A stretch of 64,000 bases of DNA from Mesorhizobium sp. M1D.F.Ca.ET.043.01.1.1 (GCF_003952385.1 NZ_CP034444.1:2914001-2978000); one strand, 5' to 3'; counted from the stretch's first letter, positions 18,924 through 27,468 are shown. Made by a program: numbers and translations. Notes: generated by a model not told the origin, from the letters alone.

Positions 18924-18951
18924 TTTATACACTTGCATAACAAGGCCGCAA
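18924..18951 (-). promoter_or_regulatory. Candidate promoter of the DDAH operon
   Basis: On the minus strand TTGCGG (18951-18946) and TATAAA (18929-18924) are separated by 16 bp. They lie 51 bp above the start at 18873, in an AT-rich stretch. An interrupted TTAT-N8-ATAA dyad overlaps the -10 box and could be the TetR operator. Confidence 0.4.
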
Positions 18952-19085
18952 GTGCCGTAATGAGCGGGATTGACGGGCTCGCGCTGTTGGGTCCATGCTG
19001 AAATCCGGAGCGGGGCAGTACAGCGTATGTTGATTAGCCGGATGGACGTTCGACGACCTGCCTTCGACCGAATAGAGGTCACCCG

Positions 19086-19901
19086 GTGAGCGCGGTGGAA
19101 GCTGCCGCAGTCTCATCCGGCAAGGTGCAGAGCGGCGCCGCCGAAGCCATCCATGTCGAAAACCTGCACAAGAAGTTCGGCCAGCTGCACGTGCTGAAGG
19201 GCGTCTCGCTGTCGGCGCGCGACGGCGAGGTGATCGCCATCATCGGCGGCTCCGGTTCCGGCAAGTCGACGCTGCTGCGCTGCATCAACTGCCTGGAGAA
19301 CCCGACCAGCGGCATCATCCGCGTCAACGGCGAGGAGATCAAGCTGAAGGCCGACAGCCACGGCCACACCGTTCCCGCCGACCGCAAGCAGATCGAGCGC
19401 ATCCGCTCCAGGCTCGGCATGGTGTTTCAGAATTTCAACCTGTGGAGCCACATGACGCTGATCGAGAACGTCATCGAGGTCCCGGTGCACGTGCTTGGCG
19501 TCAAGCGTGACGAGGCGATCGCCCAGGCCGAGAAGCTGCTTGCCCGCGTCGGTCTGGCGGAGAAGCGCGACGTCTACCCGGCATTTCTGTCGGGCGGCCA
19601 GCAGCAGCGCGCCGCGATCGCCCGGGCGCTGGCGATCAATCCACGCGTCATGCTGTTCGACGAGCCGACCTCGGCGCTCGATCCGGAACTGGTGGGCGAG
19701 GTGCTGAAGGTGATCGGCGACCTGGCGCGCGAGGGGCGCACAATGGTGCTGGTGACGCATGAAATGAAGTTTGCCCGCGAGGTCGCGACGCATGTCGTCT
19801 ACCTCTACAACGGGCTGGTCGAGGAAGAAGGCCCGCCGGAACAGCTGTTCGGCGCGCCCAAATCCGAAAGGCTCAAGCAATTCCTCCGCAACGTCGGCTA
19901 G
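19086..19901 (+). CDS. Polar amino-acid ABC transporter, ATP-binding protein (HisP/ArtP-like)
   Basis: 271 residues, GTG start. Walker A GGSGSGKST, Q-loop MVFQNFNLWSHMTLIENV, signature LSGGQQQRAAIARAL, Walker B VMLFDEPTSALD and switch VTHEMKFA. It is 15-25 residues longer than typical at the N-terminus (MSAVEAAAVSSGKVQSGAAEAIHVENL). It energises the importer formed by the next three genes. Position facing the DDAH operon suggests uptake of arginine-like substrates. Confidence 0.95.
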   Translation: MSAVEAAAVSSGKVQSGAAEAIHVENLHKKFGQLHVLKGVSLSARDGEVIAIIGGSGSGKSTLLRCINCLENPTSGIIRVNGEEIKLKADSHGHTVPADRKQIERIRSRLGMVFQNFNLWSHMTLIENVIEVPVHVLGVKRDEAIAQAEKLLARVGLAEKRDVYPAFLSGGQQQRAAIARALAINPRVMLFDEPTSALDPELVGEVLKVIGDLAREGRTMVLVTHEMKFAREVATHVVYLYNGLVEEEGPPEQLFGAPKSERLKQFLRNVG

Positions 19902-19957
19902 GGCCGGCGTCAAGCGGGGCGAAAAACCGGGAACAACAACAAACTGGGAGTCCTGAA

Positions 19958-20752
19958 ATGAAGACTGTTTTCAAGACCTTCGCCGCGGCGCTGCTGTTCG
20001 GCGTCGCTGCGATGGGCGTGGCCAAGGCCGATCAGGTCAAGATCGGCGTCGCCGCCGAGCCTTATCCGCCCTTCACCTCGCCGGATGCGACGGGCAAGTG
20101 GGTCGGCTGGGAGATCGACTTCATCGACGCCGTCTGCGCCGAGGAGAAGCTCGACTGCGTCATCACGCCCGTCGCCTGGGACGGCATCATTCCGGCGCTG
20201 ACCACCAAGAAGATCGACCTCATCGTCTCCTCGATGTCGATCACCGACGAGCGCAAGAAGACGATCGACTTCTCGGACAAGTATTACAACACGCTGCCGG
20301 CGATCATCGGGCCGAAGGACCAGAAGTTCGGCGCCACGCCGGATGACCTGAAGGGCAAGGTTCTCGGCGTCCAGGTATCGACCACACACGCGGTGTACGC
20401 CAAGAAGCACTTCAGCGGGGCGCAGGAAATCAAGGAATACCAGACGCAGGACGAAGCCAACAACGACCTGGCGGCCGGCCGTCTCGATGCGGTGCAGGCT
20501 GATTCGATCGCGCTCGTTGAATACCTCAAGAGCGACCAGGGCAAGGCCTGCTGCGACCTCAAGGGCATGGTCGCGCCGGACGATGAAGTGCTCGGGCCGG
20601 GCATCGGCGCCGGCGTGCGCAAGGAAGACACCGCGCTCAAGGAAAAGATCAACGCCGGCATCAAGGCGATCCGCGCCAGCGGCAAGTATGACGAGATCAC
20701 GAAGAAGTACTTCGATTTCGACATCTACGGCGGTCCTTCGCAGTCGAACTGA
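19958..20752 (+). CDS. ABC transporter periplasmic binding protein, polar/basic amino-acid type
   Basis: 264 residues. Signal peptide MKTVFKTFAAALLFGVAAMGVAKA with likely cleavage after AKA. The mature part starts DQVKIGVAAEPYPPFTSPDATGKWVGWEIDFIDAVCAEEKLDC, with the family block VAWDGIIPALTTKKIDLIVSSMSIT and FSDKYYNTL. It delivers substrate to the permease pair. LAO/HisJ-like proteins of this layout bind arginine, lysine, ornithine or histidine; the exact ligand is not readable. Confidence 0.93.
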   Translation: MKTVFKTFAAALLFGVAAMGVAKADQVKIGVAAEPYPPFTSPDATGKWVGWEIDFIDAVCAEEKLDCVITPVAWDGIIPALTTKKIDLIVSSMSITDERKKTIDFSDKYYNTLPAIIGPKDQKFGATPDDLKGKVLGVQVSTTHAVYAKKHFSGAQEIKEYQTQDEANNDLAAGRLDAVQADSIALVEYLKSDQGKACCDLKGMVAPDDEVLGPGIGAGVRKEDTALKEKINAGIKAIRASGKYDEITKKYFDFDIYGGPSQSN

Positions 20753-20797
20753 CGTCTCCGCATGAGCTTGAGGGGCATGGCCGAGCGCCGTGCCCCC

Positions 20798-20901
20798 TAG
20801 AGCAATTCCAGGAAAAGTGTGAAACGGTTTTCCGTCCGGAATTGCGTCAAACAACGGGATAGAGCAGATCGCCGTCTCCGTGAAACCGGTGAAATGCTCT
20901 A
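20798..20901. repeat. Rhizobial intergenic palindromic element (AGAGCAATTCCAGG type)
   Basis: It begins TAGAGCAATTCCAGGAAAA and contains the imperfect dyad TTCCAGGAAAAGTGTGAAACGG / CCGTCCGGAATTG; it ends with GAAATGCTCTA, which mirrors the start. A related copy lies at 25147-25195. It separates the binding-protein gene from the permeases and supplies the only GTG start of the first permease. Confidence 0.8.
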
Positions 20902-21722
20902 GGCCAAACCTTGCCACGCATGCCTGTCGCCGAACGCTGCCGTCGGCGGTTGCCAGCAATCCGGGGGCGAAGCTGATCGACGTATTTCTTCCGGCCTCGG
21001 CGGCCGGCATCATCGAACTCCTGTCACCGGTGCCGCCGGGCTGGGGCGGCACCTTGCTTTTCGGACTGCTGCATTCGGTCGAGATCGCCATCGGCGCCAC
21101 CTGCCTCGGGCTGTTGATCGGCACCGGCGGCGCCTGGGGCAAGCTCTATGGCGGTCCGGTGACGCGCGACCTGCTCGCCGTCTACACCACCGTGGTGCGC
21201 GCCGTTCCGGAGCTGGTGCTGATCCTGCTGCTCTATTACGCCGGCACCGATCTCATCAATCAGGTGCTGACGGCGATGGGCTATCAGCGCGTCGACATCA
21301 GCGGGCTGGCGGCCGGCATCTTCGTGCTTGGCGTCGTCCAGGGCGCCTATTCGACGGAGGTCATCCGCGGCGCCATCCTGTCCATTCCGCAAGGCCAAAT
21401 CGAAGCCGCCCGCGCGTATGGCATGCCGCCTGGCCTGATGCTGCGGCGCATAACGCTGCCGGCGATGCTTCCCTTCGCCATCCCGGGCCTTGCCAATCTG
21501 TGGCTGATCGCCACCAAGGACACCGCGCTGCTGGCCGTCGTCGGCTTCTTCGAACTGACGCTTGCGACGCGGCAGGCCGCAGGCGTCACCAAGGCCTATC
21601 TGCTGTTCTTCGTCGCGGCCGGCGTGCTCTATCTGGCGCTGACGCTGTTCTCCAACCTGATCATCGGCCGGATCGAAACATGGTCGCGGCGCGGCATGCC
21701 TTCGGTCAAGGAGGCGCGCTGA
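20880..21722 (+). CDS. ABC transporter permease (HisQ/ArtQ-like)
   Basis: The frame is open from GTG 20880 (280 aa), but the first ~31 residues derive from a repeat element and lack family similarity. The real N-terminus is probably near LIDVFLPASAAGIIELL, where CTG 20973 follows GGGGGCGAAG; no ATG is available there. Membrane segments are clear, and the EAA-type loop reads GAILSIPQGQIEAARAYGMPPGLMLRRITLPAMLPFAIPGLANLW. Partner of the next permease, whose ATG overlaps this stop (TGATG). The start is uncertain; the function is secure. Confidence 0.9.
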   Translation: MKPVKCSRPNLATHACRRTLPSAVASNPGAKLIDVFLPASAAGIIELLSPVPPGWGGTLLFGLLHSVEIAIGATCLGLLIGTGGAWGKLYGGPVTRDLLAVYTTVVRAVPELVLILLLYYAGTDLINQVLTAMGYQRVDISGLAAGIFVLGVVQGAYSTEVIRGAILSIPQGQIEAARAYGMPPGLMLRRITLPAMLPFAIPGLANLWLIATKDTALLAVVGFFELTLATRQAAGVTKAYLLFFVAAGVLYLALTLFSNLIIGRIETWSRRGMPSVKEAR

Positions 21723-22531
21723 TGCCGGCTGAAGCGACCGCGATCAACATGGCGGCGCGCGCCTCGCTCTGGCTCAAGCCGCACCGGATCGTGCTGATCC
21801 TGATCGCCCTGGCGCTGGTGTTCTGCGCGGCCTTCTTCATGCGCTGGGACTGGCTGCCGCAATATTGGCAAATGGGGCTGCTCGGCATCTGGCGGGCTCT
21901 GTGGATCCTCGTCGTCACCTGCGCGCTGGGCTTTATGCTGGCGGTGCCACTTGGGTTGGCGCAGGCCGGCGGGCCGTTCTGGTTCGCGGTGCCGGCGAAG
22001 GTCTTCTGCACGATCATCCGCGGCACGCCACTCTTGTTGCAGCTCTGGCTGCTCTATTACGGGCTCGGATCGCTTTTTCCGCAATATCCATGGATCCGCG
22101 AGTCCTGGATGTGGACATATCTGAGGCAAGCCTGGCCCTATGCCGTGGTGGCGCTGACCTTGTCCTTCGCCGGCTATGAGGGCGAGGTGATGCGCGGCGC
22201 CTTCGCCGGCGTGCCGAAAGGACAGCTCGAGGCCGCCCGCGCCTTCGGCATGAGCCGCTTCAAGATCTTCCGCCGCATCTGGCTGCCGCAGGCCTTCTAT
22301 CGCGCGCTGCCGACGCTGACCGGCGAGACCGTGCTGCAGCTCAAGTCGACGCCGCTGGTGGCGACGATCAGCGTCATCGATATCTTTGCAGTCTCGTCCA
22401 AGGTCCGGCAGGACACCTACCTGACCTACGAGCCTTTGCTGCTGCTGGCTTTGATCTATATGACGATCACCGGCATCCTGGTGCTCATATTCAGCAGAAT
22501 CGAGGCGCGGATTCCGATCAAGATCGGGTAG
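21722..22531 (+). CDS. ABC transporter permease (HisM/ArtM-like)
   Basis: 269 residues, starting one base inside the previous stop. Several membrane helices and the EAA loop GAFAGVPKGQLEAARAFGMSRFKIFRRIWLPQAFYRALPTLTGE. Completes the polar amino-acid importer (ATPase, binding protein, two permeases). The last gene of the transporter set, followed by an inverted repeat and then the Ldh-family reductase. Confidence 0.94.
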   Translation: MPAEATAINMAARASLWLKPHRIVLILIALALVFCAAFFMRWDWLPQYWQMGLLGIWRALWILVVTCALGFMLAVPLGLAQAGGPFWFAVPAKVFCTIIRGTPLLLQLWLLYYGLGSLFPQYPWIRESWMWTYLRQAWPYAVVALTLSFAGYEGEVMRGAFAGVPKGQLEAARAFGMSRFKIFRRIWLPQAFYRALPTLTGETVLQLKSTPLVATISVIDIFAVSSKVRQDTYLTYEPLLLLALIYMTITGILVLIFSRIEARIPIKIG

Positions 22532-22618
22532 TGAGTAGTCAATAGCGAGCAGTGAGCAGGGCTGTTCGCGTTTGTCACCACTCACTAATCCCTACTCACT
22601 ATTCGCTACTCACTAAGG
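22530..22618. repeat. Inverted repeat of TAGTGAGTAGT type
   Basis: The left arm TAGTGAGTAGTCAATAGCGA and the right arm CTATTCGCTACTCACTA are imperfectly complementary, with additional CACTCACTA copies inside. The element fills the whole spacer between the second permease and the reductase and would form a long hairpin in the transcript. Elements like this are common in rhizobial spacers. Confidence 0.75.
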
Positions 22619-22626
22619 CAATCGCC

Positions 22627-23628
22627 ATGCAGCTCACTCTCGACCAGGCAACAGGCCTATGCCGGATGGCGGCGCTCGGCGCCGGCGCCAACGAGGAGGC
22701 GGCGCAGTCGCTCACCGCCTCGATCATCGCGGCGGAGGCGGAGGGCCTGGCGAGCGTCGGCCTGTCGCATTTCATCGACTATCTCGAAGCGATCGAAGCC
22801 GGCCGCATCGACGGCAATGCCGATCCTGTCATCACCCGGCCGGCGCTGGCGGTCTATCTCTCCGACGCGCGCGGCGGGCTTGCCCATACCGGCTTCGACC
22901 GCACGATCGAGGATCTCGCCAAGGCGGCAAGGCTGTTCGGTGTCGCCATCTTCTCGCAGAAGAACGCCTATACCTGCGGCGCGCTCGGCTATTTCACCGG
23001 ACGGCTGGCCCAGCAGGGCCTGGTCTCCTTCGCCGCCACCAACGGACCGGCGGTGCTCGCCGGCTCCGGCTCCGTCAAGCCGGTCTACTGCACCAATCCG
23101 ATGTCCTTTGCAGCACCTGCCGCCGACGGATCGCCGCTGGTGATCGACCAGTCGTCGAGCGCCACCGCCTTCGTCAACATCCGCAAGGCGGCGGAAGACG
23201 GCAAGAAGATCCCCGAAGGCTGGGCGCTGGACGCCAGCGGCAATCCGACCACCGACCCGGCGGCGGCGATGAAGGGGGCGATGCTGGCCTTCGGCGGCCA
23301 GCGCGGCGCCAACATCGCGCTTATGGTCGAAGTGCTGGCGGCAGGCATTTCCGGCGCCAACTGGTCGCTCGACGCGCCCTGGTTCACCGGCGGGCCGGAC
23401 AGCCCCGGAACCGGGCTCTTCGTTTTGGCCATCGAGCCCAAGCTGCTCGACCCGGACTTCGAGCAGCGCATGAAGGACCAGCTGGACCGGCTGCGGCGGC
23501 GCTATGGCGTGCACATCCCCGGCCGCGCCCGCGCCGAGGCCGCCGAGAAGGCGGGCGCGCGCGGCATCGACGTTCCGAAGGCGGTTGTGCAGCGCATTTC
23601 CGAATTCGCCGAACGCTATTCGGCCTGA
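22627..23628 (+). CDS. Ldh-family (malate/L-lactate dehydrogenase type) NAD(P)-dependent oxidoreductase
   Basis: 333 residues from ATG 22627. Family blocks: GLASVGLSHFIDYLEAIEAGRID, GVAIFSQKNAYTCGALGYFTGRLAQQG, KPVYCTNPMSFAAP and LVIDQSSSATAFVNI. Known members reduce cyclic imines (delta1-piperideine-2-carboxylate / pyrroline-2-carboxylate), oxidise ureidoglycolate, or act on 2-hydroxyacids. Downstream of a basic amino-acid importer, the imine reductase role fits best because such imines arise from lysine/ornithine/arginine keto acids. Substrate inferred only. Confidence 0.85.
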   Translation: MQLTLDQATGLCRMAALGAGANEEAAQSLTASIIAAEAEGLASVGLSHFIDYLEAIEAGRIDGNADPVITRPALAVYLSDARGGLAHTGFDRTIEDLAKAARLFGVAIFSQKNAYTCGALGYFTGRLAQQGLVSFAATNGPAVLAGSGSVKPVYCTNPMSFAAPAADGSPLVIDQSSSATAFVNIRKAAEDGKKIPEGWALDASGNPTTDPAAAMKGAMLAFGGQRGANIALMVEVLAAGISGANWSLDAPWFTGGPDSPGTGLFVLAIEPKLLDPDFEQRMKDQLDRLRRRYGVHIPGRARAEAAEKAGARGIDVPKAVVQRISEFAERYSA

Positions 23629-24099
23629 TCAAGACAATCCACGGCAGCAGGCCGCGTTTCTTCACACGGCCCTTGAACCTTTTTTCACCCGGCGGCGACC
23701 CATCAGCGGCACCCACATCGCAAGCCGCAGAGAGGGTGGCTTGGGTAGCGGCTTGCGGTTGGCGGCGCCGCGCCGGGCGTCCAGGGCCGGGGCGGGCGTG
23801 CTTGCTTCACGCCGCCTTGATACCGTCTCAGGTCAGGCCGCCTCGTTGGTCCCTGTTTCGGTGCGCGCACTGCCCGGAAAACCCCGCTTCGGCGGGGTTT
23901 TCTGTTTTCGGCTAAAGTGCAGCGATCCCGTGCCTTTAGTCATCCGCGGCTGGCACCGCGATCAGGTCGACGCGCCTATCGGCAAGGTGTTCCGGGCGGG
24001 TGAAAAACAAGGCGGCGGCGACCTCCGGTCGCTCTTTGCCTTTGACGCGAAACGGATTAAGAAGCGGCTTCAGCCAAGCTTTTGCGCGCGGAGCCAACC
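23629..24099. other. 471-bp gene-free stretch, candidate small RNA ending at a terminator
   Basis: No protein gene is supported. The stretch is GC-rich and self-complementary in places (GGCGGCGCCGCGCC), and ends at a strong intrinsic terminator at 23877-23908 that lies 250 bp below the reductase stop, too far to be only its terminator. A structured RNA from roughly 23.7 to 23.9 kb is possible. It does not match the 4.5S, 6S, RNase P or tmRNA features I know. Confidence 0.35.
23877..23908 (+). terminator. Rho-independent terminator
   Basis: The stem AAAACCCCGC / GCGGGGTTTT with a TTCG loop is followed by CTGTTTT. It ends whatever is transcribed across 23629-23876. Confidence 0.88.
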
Positions 24100-25083
24100 A
24101 TGACCGAAATCCTGCAGACCCCCAAGCTCGTCGTCGTGTTCGGCGGCTCGGGATTCGTCGGCCGTCATGTCGTTCGCGCGCTGGCCAAGCGCGGCTACCG
24201 CATCCGGGTCGCCTGCCGGCGGCCGGACCTTGCCGGCCATGTGCAGCCGCTCGGCAATGTCGGCCAGATCCAGCCGGTGCAGGCCAATGTGCGGGTACGC
24301 TGGTCGGTCGACCGCGCGGTGCAGGGCGCCGACCACGTCATCAATCTGGTCGCCATCCTGCATGAGACCGGACGGCAGAAATTCGGCTCCGTGCACGAGT
24401 TCGGTTCGCGCGCCGTCGCCGAGGCGGCGCGCTCGGTCGGCGCCGGCGTCACCCATGTCTCGGCGCTCGGCGCCGATTTGAGGTCGCCGTCGGGTTATGC
24501 CCGCACCAAAGCGCTCGGCGAGAAGGCGGTGTTCGAGACGGTACCCGATGCCGTCATCTTCCGTCCGTCGATCAATTTCGGACCCGAGGACAGCTTCTTC
24601 AACCGCTTCGCCAGCATGGCGCGCTACTCCCCTGTCCTGCCGCTGATCGGCGGCGGCCAGACAAAATTCCAGCCGGTCTATGTCGGCGATGTCGCCGAGG
24701 CGATCACGCGCTCGGTCGACGGCAAGGTCAAGGGCGGCGACATCTATGAGCTCGGCGGTCCGCAGGTGCTGACCTTCAAGGAATGCATGGAGGAGATGCT
24801 CGCCGTGATCGACCGCAGGCGCTTCCTGGTGCCGGTGCCGTGGTGGGTGGCGAACCTGCAGGCCTCGATCCTTCAGCTGTTGCCCAGTCCGCTGCTGACT
24901 AAGGACCAGGTGCTGCAGCTGCGCGAGCACAATGTCGTTTCCGAAGCCGCCGCCAAGGCGAACAGGACGATCACAGGCCTCGGTATCCAGCCGCAGGCGA
25001 TCGCGACGATCCTGCCGAGCTATCTCTGGCGCTTCCGCGCCGCCGGCCAGTTCCAGCAGCGCCGGCCGATAGCCGACCGGTAG
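24100..25083 (+). CDS. Complex I NDUFA9-like NAD(P)-binding protein (atypical SDR)
   Basis: 327 residues from ATG 24100 (GGAG upstream); an ATG 18 bp earlier is less likely. The Rossmann motif VVFGGSGFVGRHVVRALAKRG is near the N-terminus, with HVSALGADLRSPSGYARTKALGE and a C-terminal region typical of the mitochondrial complex I accessory subunit NDUFA9. In alphaproteobacteria such proteins are linked to quinone or complex I assembly, but the chemistry is not established. No complex I gene is nearby. Single gene, ending before a palindromic element. Confidence 0.85.
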   Translation: MTEILQTPKLVVVFGGSGFVGRHVVRALAKRGYRIRVACRRPDLAGHVQPLGNVGQIQPVQANVRVRWSVDRAVQGADHVINLVAILHETGRQKFGSVHEFGSRAVAEAARSVGAGVTHVSALGADLRSPSGYARTKALGEKAVFETVPDAVIFRPSINFGPEDSFFNRFASMARYSPVLPLIGGGQTKFQPVYVGDVAEAITRSVDGKVKGGDIYELGGPQVLTFKECMEEMLAVIDRRRFLVPVPWWVANLQASILQLLPSPLLTKDQVLQLREHNVVSEAAAKANRTITGLGIQPQAIATILPSYLWRFRAAGQFQQRRPIADR

Positions 25084-25146
25084 GCAAATCGGGCAAATGC
25101 CCGACGGGTGTTTCCGTCCGGGATCGCTCTCATCTGCGAGAGCGCC

Positions 25147-25195
25147 TAGCGCAATTCCAGGAAAAGTGTGAGCGGTTTTCCTGGAATTGCTCTAG
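25147..25195. repeat. Second copy of the CAATTCCAGG palindromic element
   Basis: Perfect 15-bp arms, GCAATTCCAGGAAAA (25151-25165) and TTTTCCTGGAATTGC (25176-25190). The TAG stop of the cytochrome P450 gene lies at its edge, so the hairpin probably also forms the 3' end of that mRNA. Related to the element at 20798-20901. Confidence 0.85.
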
Positions 25196-26562
25196 CCGCG
25201 AGGGGAAACCTGCATCGGCAGTCCGCCCTGCGGCTGCGTGGTCAGTTTTTGCACCGGCCATGGCCGGGTTTCCGACGTCACGTCGAAGCGGAAGCGCGAC
25301 AGCAGTACAGCCAGCGCAATAATCGCCTCCTGCATGGCGAAGCTGGCGCCGATGCAGACGCGCGGGCCGGCGCCGAAAGGCAGGTACTGGAAGCGGTCGA
25401 TCCGGTCGCGGTTTTCCGGATGGAAGCGCTCCGGCATGAAGGCGTCCGGCCTGTCCCACAGCTTGCGGTGGCGATGCACGACCCAGGGCATCACCAGCAC
25501 GGCGGCGTATCTCGGGATGTAGAGACCGTTCCAGGTTTCGGGCTCGATCGGCTCGCGGTTGATCGAGGGCGCCGGCGGATAGAGCCGGAGCGCCTCCTCG
25601 AAGGCGGCACGGGTGAGCGGCATGGCGTCCAGCCACTTGGTCGGATTGGGCTCTCTTGCCAGCACCGCGTCGATCTCGCGCTCGACGCGGTCGCGCTCCC
25701 AGGGCGCTTCGGCGAGGCAATAGATCGTCCAGCCCAGCGCCCGCGCCGTGGTCTCGTGACCGGCGCCGATGAAGGTGATGATATTGTCCTCGACTTCCGA
25801 GCGGGTGAGGCCATCCGGCCCCTCGGCCTTCAGGAGAAGCGTCAGGAAATCCTGCGGCACGCCGTCGGGGTCACGCTTCAGCCGCTCCTCGCGCAGCTTC
25901 ACCGTGTTGGCGACGATGTTGCGGAAATAGGCCATGGTCTTGCGGCCGCGGATACGGGTCAAGCGCGGCAGCCATTCGGGCGCGCGCAGCAGGTCGAGCG
26001 GATCGACGCGGCCCATGGTCTCGAACAGGCGGTCGACCTCCTTGGCGAAGCTGCCCTGCTCGCCGGCGATCTCGCCGGAAAACAGCGTCTCGGCGAGGAT
26101 GTCGTAGGTGAGCATCGTCATGTCACGGGCGACATCGGTCGTGCCGCCGGCCTCGTAGCGGGTGACGAAATCCAGCGTGCGCTTCAGCATCGGCCCGGCG
26201 AAGCCGAAGATGTGGCGCGGCGTGAACACCGGCGCCATGGCCTTGCGCGAGCGTTTCCACATCTCACCCTCGGCGGTAAGCAGGCCGTCGCGCAGGATCG
26301 GGCGCAGGATCAGCTGGCGCACCGTCGCCATCTTGTAGTTCTTGGCGTTGTCGATCAGCACATGGCGGATGAGGCCGGGATCGTTGGCGATGACCAGCGG
26401 CCCGCCGACGCCGGTCACCGATATCCACGGCTCGTTGTAGGTGTGCTCGCCCCACAGCTCGAGCGGGTTGCGGTAGACGATGCGCATCATCTCCAGCGTC
26501 GAGGGCGGCTGGGTGCGCGGCTTCGGCGCGGGCGGCACGAAGGGGGCGGGCTTGGTGTCCAT
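25192..26562 (-). CDS. Cytochrome P450
   Basis: 456 residues from ATG 26562, preceded by GGAG at 7 bp; two further ATGs upstream have poorer spacing. I-helix FIGAGHETTARALGW, K-helix EALRLYPP (ExxR), and haem-binding loop FGAGPRVCIGASFAMQE with the thiolate Cys. The profile is of the CYP102/CYP4-like bacterial group (class with eukaryote-like FGAGPR.CIG). Monooxygenase; needs redox partners not encoded beside it. The diverging FMN reductase is not an obvious partner. Substrate unknown. Confidence 0.95.
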   Translation of the reverse strand: MDTKPAPFVPPAPKPRTQPPSTLEMMRIVYRNPLELWGEHTYNEPWISVTGVGGPLVIANDPGLIRHVLIDNAKNYKMATVRQLILRPILRDGLLTAEGEMWKRSRKAMAPVFTPRHIFGFAGPMLKRTLDFVTRYEAGGTTDVARDMTMLTYDILAETLFSGEIAGEQGSFAKEVDRLFETMGRVDPLDLLRAPEWLPRLTRIRGRKTMAYFRNIVANTVKLREERLKRDPDGVPQDFLTLLLKAEGPDGLTRSEVEDNIITFIGAGHETTARALGWTIYCLAEAPWERDRVEREIDAVLAREPNPTKWLDAMPLTRAAFEEALRLYPPAPSINREPIEPETWNGLYIPRYAAVLVMPWVVHRHRKLWDRPDAFMPERFHPENRDRIDRFQYLPFGAGPRVCIGASFAMQEAIIALAVLLSRFRFDVTSETRPWPVQKLTTQPQGGLPMQVSPRG

Positions 26563-26689
26563 GGGCATGCTCCGCTGGCAACGCTGAATGTAGGGTCCGG
26601 CAGAGCCCGCGTCCATGTGACTGAACGACAGGCCGCGAACAGACCGCCTCGCCTGAATGTGAACGGCGTCGCCCGGTGGCTTGTTGACT

Positions 26690-26710
26690 GTGACTGTTTA
26701 TTTTAGTCAC
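26690..26710. promoter_or_regulatory. Inverted repeat GTGACT-N9-AGTCAC between P450 and FMN reductase
   Basis: Exact 6-bp arms around an AT-rich centre (GTTTATTTT). A flanking TTGACT could be a -35 box, and outer GTTG / CAAC extend the dyad. The spacing and symmetry resemble operators of MarR/HxlR-type redox-responsive regulators upstream of reductase genes. The regulator is not in the window next to it. Confidence 0.5.
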
Positions 26711-26740
26711 CAACGGATACCGCCAAACAGGGAGTCACCC

Positions 26741-27322
26741 GTGAAGCATCAGTTGAGCATCATCATCGGCAGCACGCGGCCCGGACGCGCCGGCCCGATC
26801 TTCGCCGAGCGCCTGGAGACTATCGCGCGCGAGCACGGCAGGTTCGAGCCGGCGCTGACCGACATTGCCGCCTTCAAGCTGCCGCTGCTCGACGAGCCGC
26901 ATCATCCGCGCCTGGGCAAATACGAGAACGACCACACCAAGGCCTGGTCGAAGGCGATCGACGCCGCCGACGCCTTCGTCTTCGTGGCGCCGGAATACAA
27001 TTATTTCGTGGCCCCGGCGATCGTCAACGCCGTCGACTATCTGCTCAAGGAGTGGCGCTACAAGCCGGCCGCGATCTTCAGCTACGGCGGCGTTTCAGGC
27101 GGCCTGCGCGCGGCGCAGGCGCTGAAGCCCCTGCTGACCGCGGTCGGCGTCATGCCGATCCCGGAAGGCGTGGCGTTGCCCTCCTACAGGGCGTTGCTCG
27201 ACAAGGACGGCGCGTACCATCCGAGCGAACAGGTGCTGGGCGGCGCCAGGACCATGCTGGACGAACTGTTCCGGTGGAGCGAGGCGCTGAAGACGCTGCG
27301 CGCCGGCCTCCCTTCGCAATAG
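26741..27322 (+). CDS. NAD(P)H-dependent FMN reductase
   Basis: 193 residues from GTG 26741 with AGGGAG upstream; an in-frame ATG at 26681 would lie inside the operator region. Flavodoxin-like fold: IIIGSTRPGRAGPIFAE (phosphate loop), VFVAPEYNYFVAPAIVNAVDYLLKEW, and FSYGGVSGGLRAAQ. Reduces FMN or quinone/azo compounds with NAD(P)H. The upstream inverted repeat suggests induction by electrophiles or oxidants. Single gene followed by the gyrB promoter. Confidence 0.9.
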   Translation: MKHQLSIIIGSTRPGRAGPIFAERLETIAREHGRFEPALTDIAAFKLPLLDEPHHPRLGKYENDHTKAWSKAIDAADAFVFVAPEYNYFVAPAIVNAVDYLLKEWRYKPAAIFSYGGVSGGLRAAQALKPLLTAVGVMPIPEGVALPSYRALLDKDGAYHPSEQVLGGARTMLDELFRWSEALKTLRAGLPSQ

Positions 27323-27468
27323 CAGACGTCGCGGCATGACCTGCTGCGAGGCCGTGCCCAGGCGCGGCTTCGCAGCTGCATGGTCTCGCCCTCCGCGCCC
27401 GCTTCCCGGCACGTCGCGCCGGGGCTTGCGAAAGGTCGCCCGCCAAGCCGGCAAAATGCCTGCAAACC

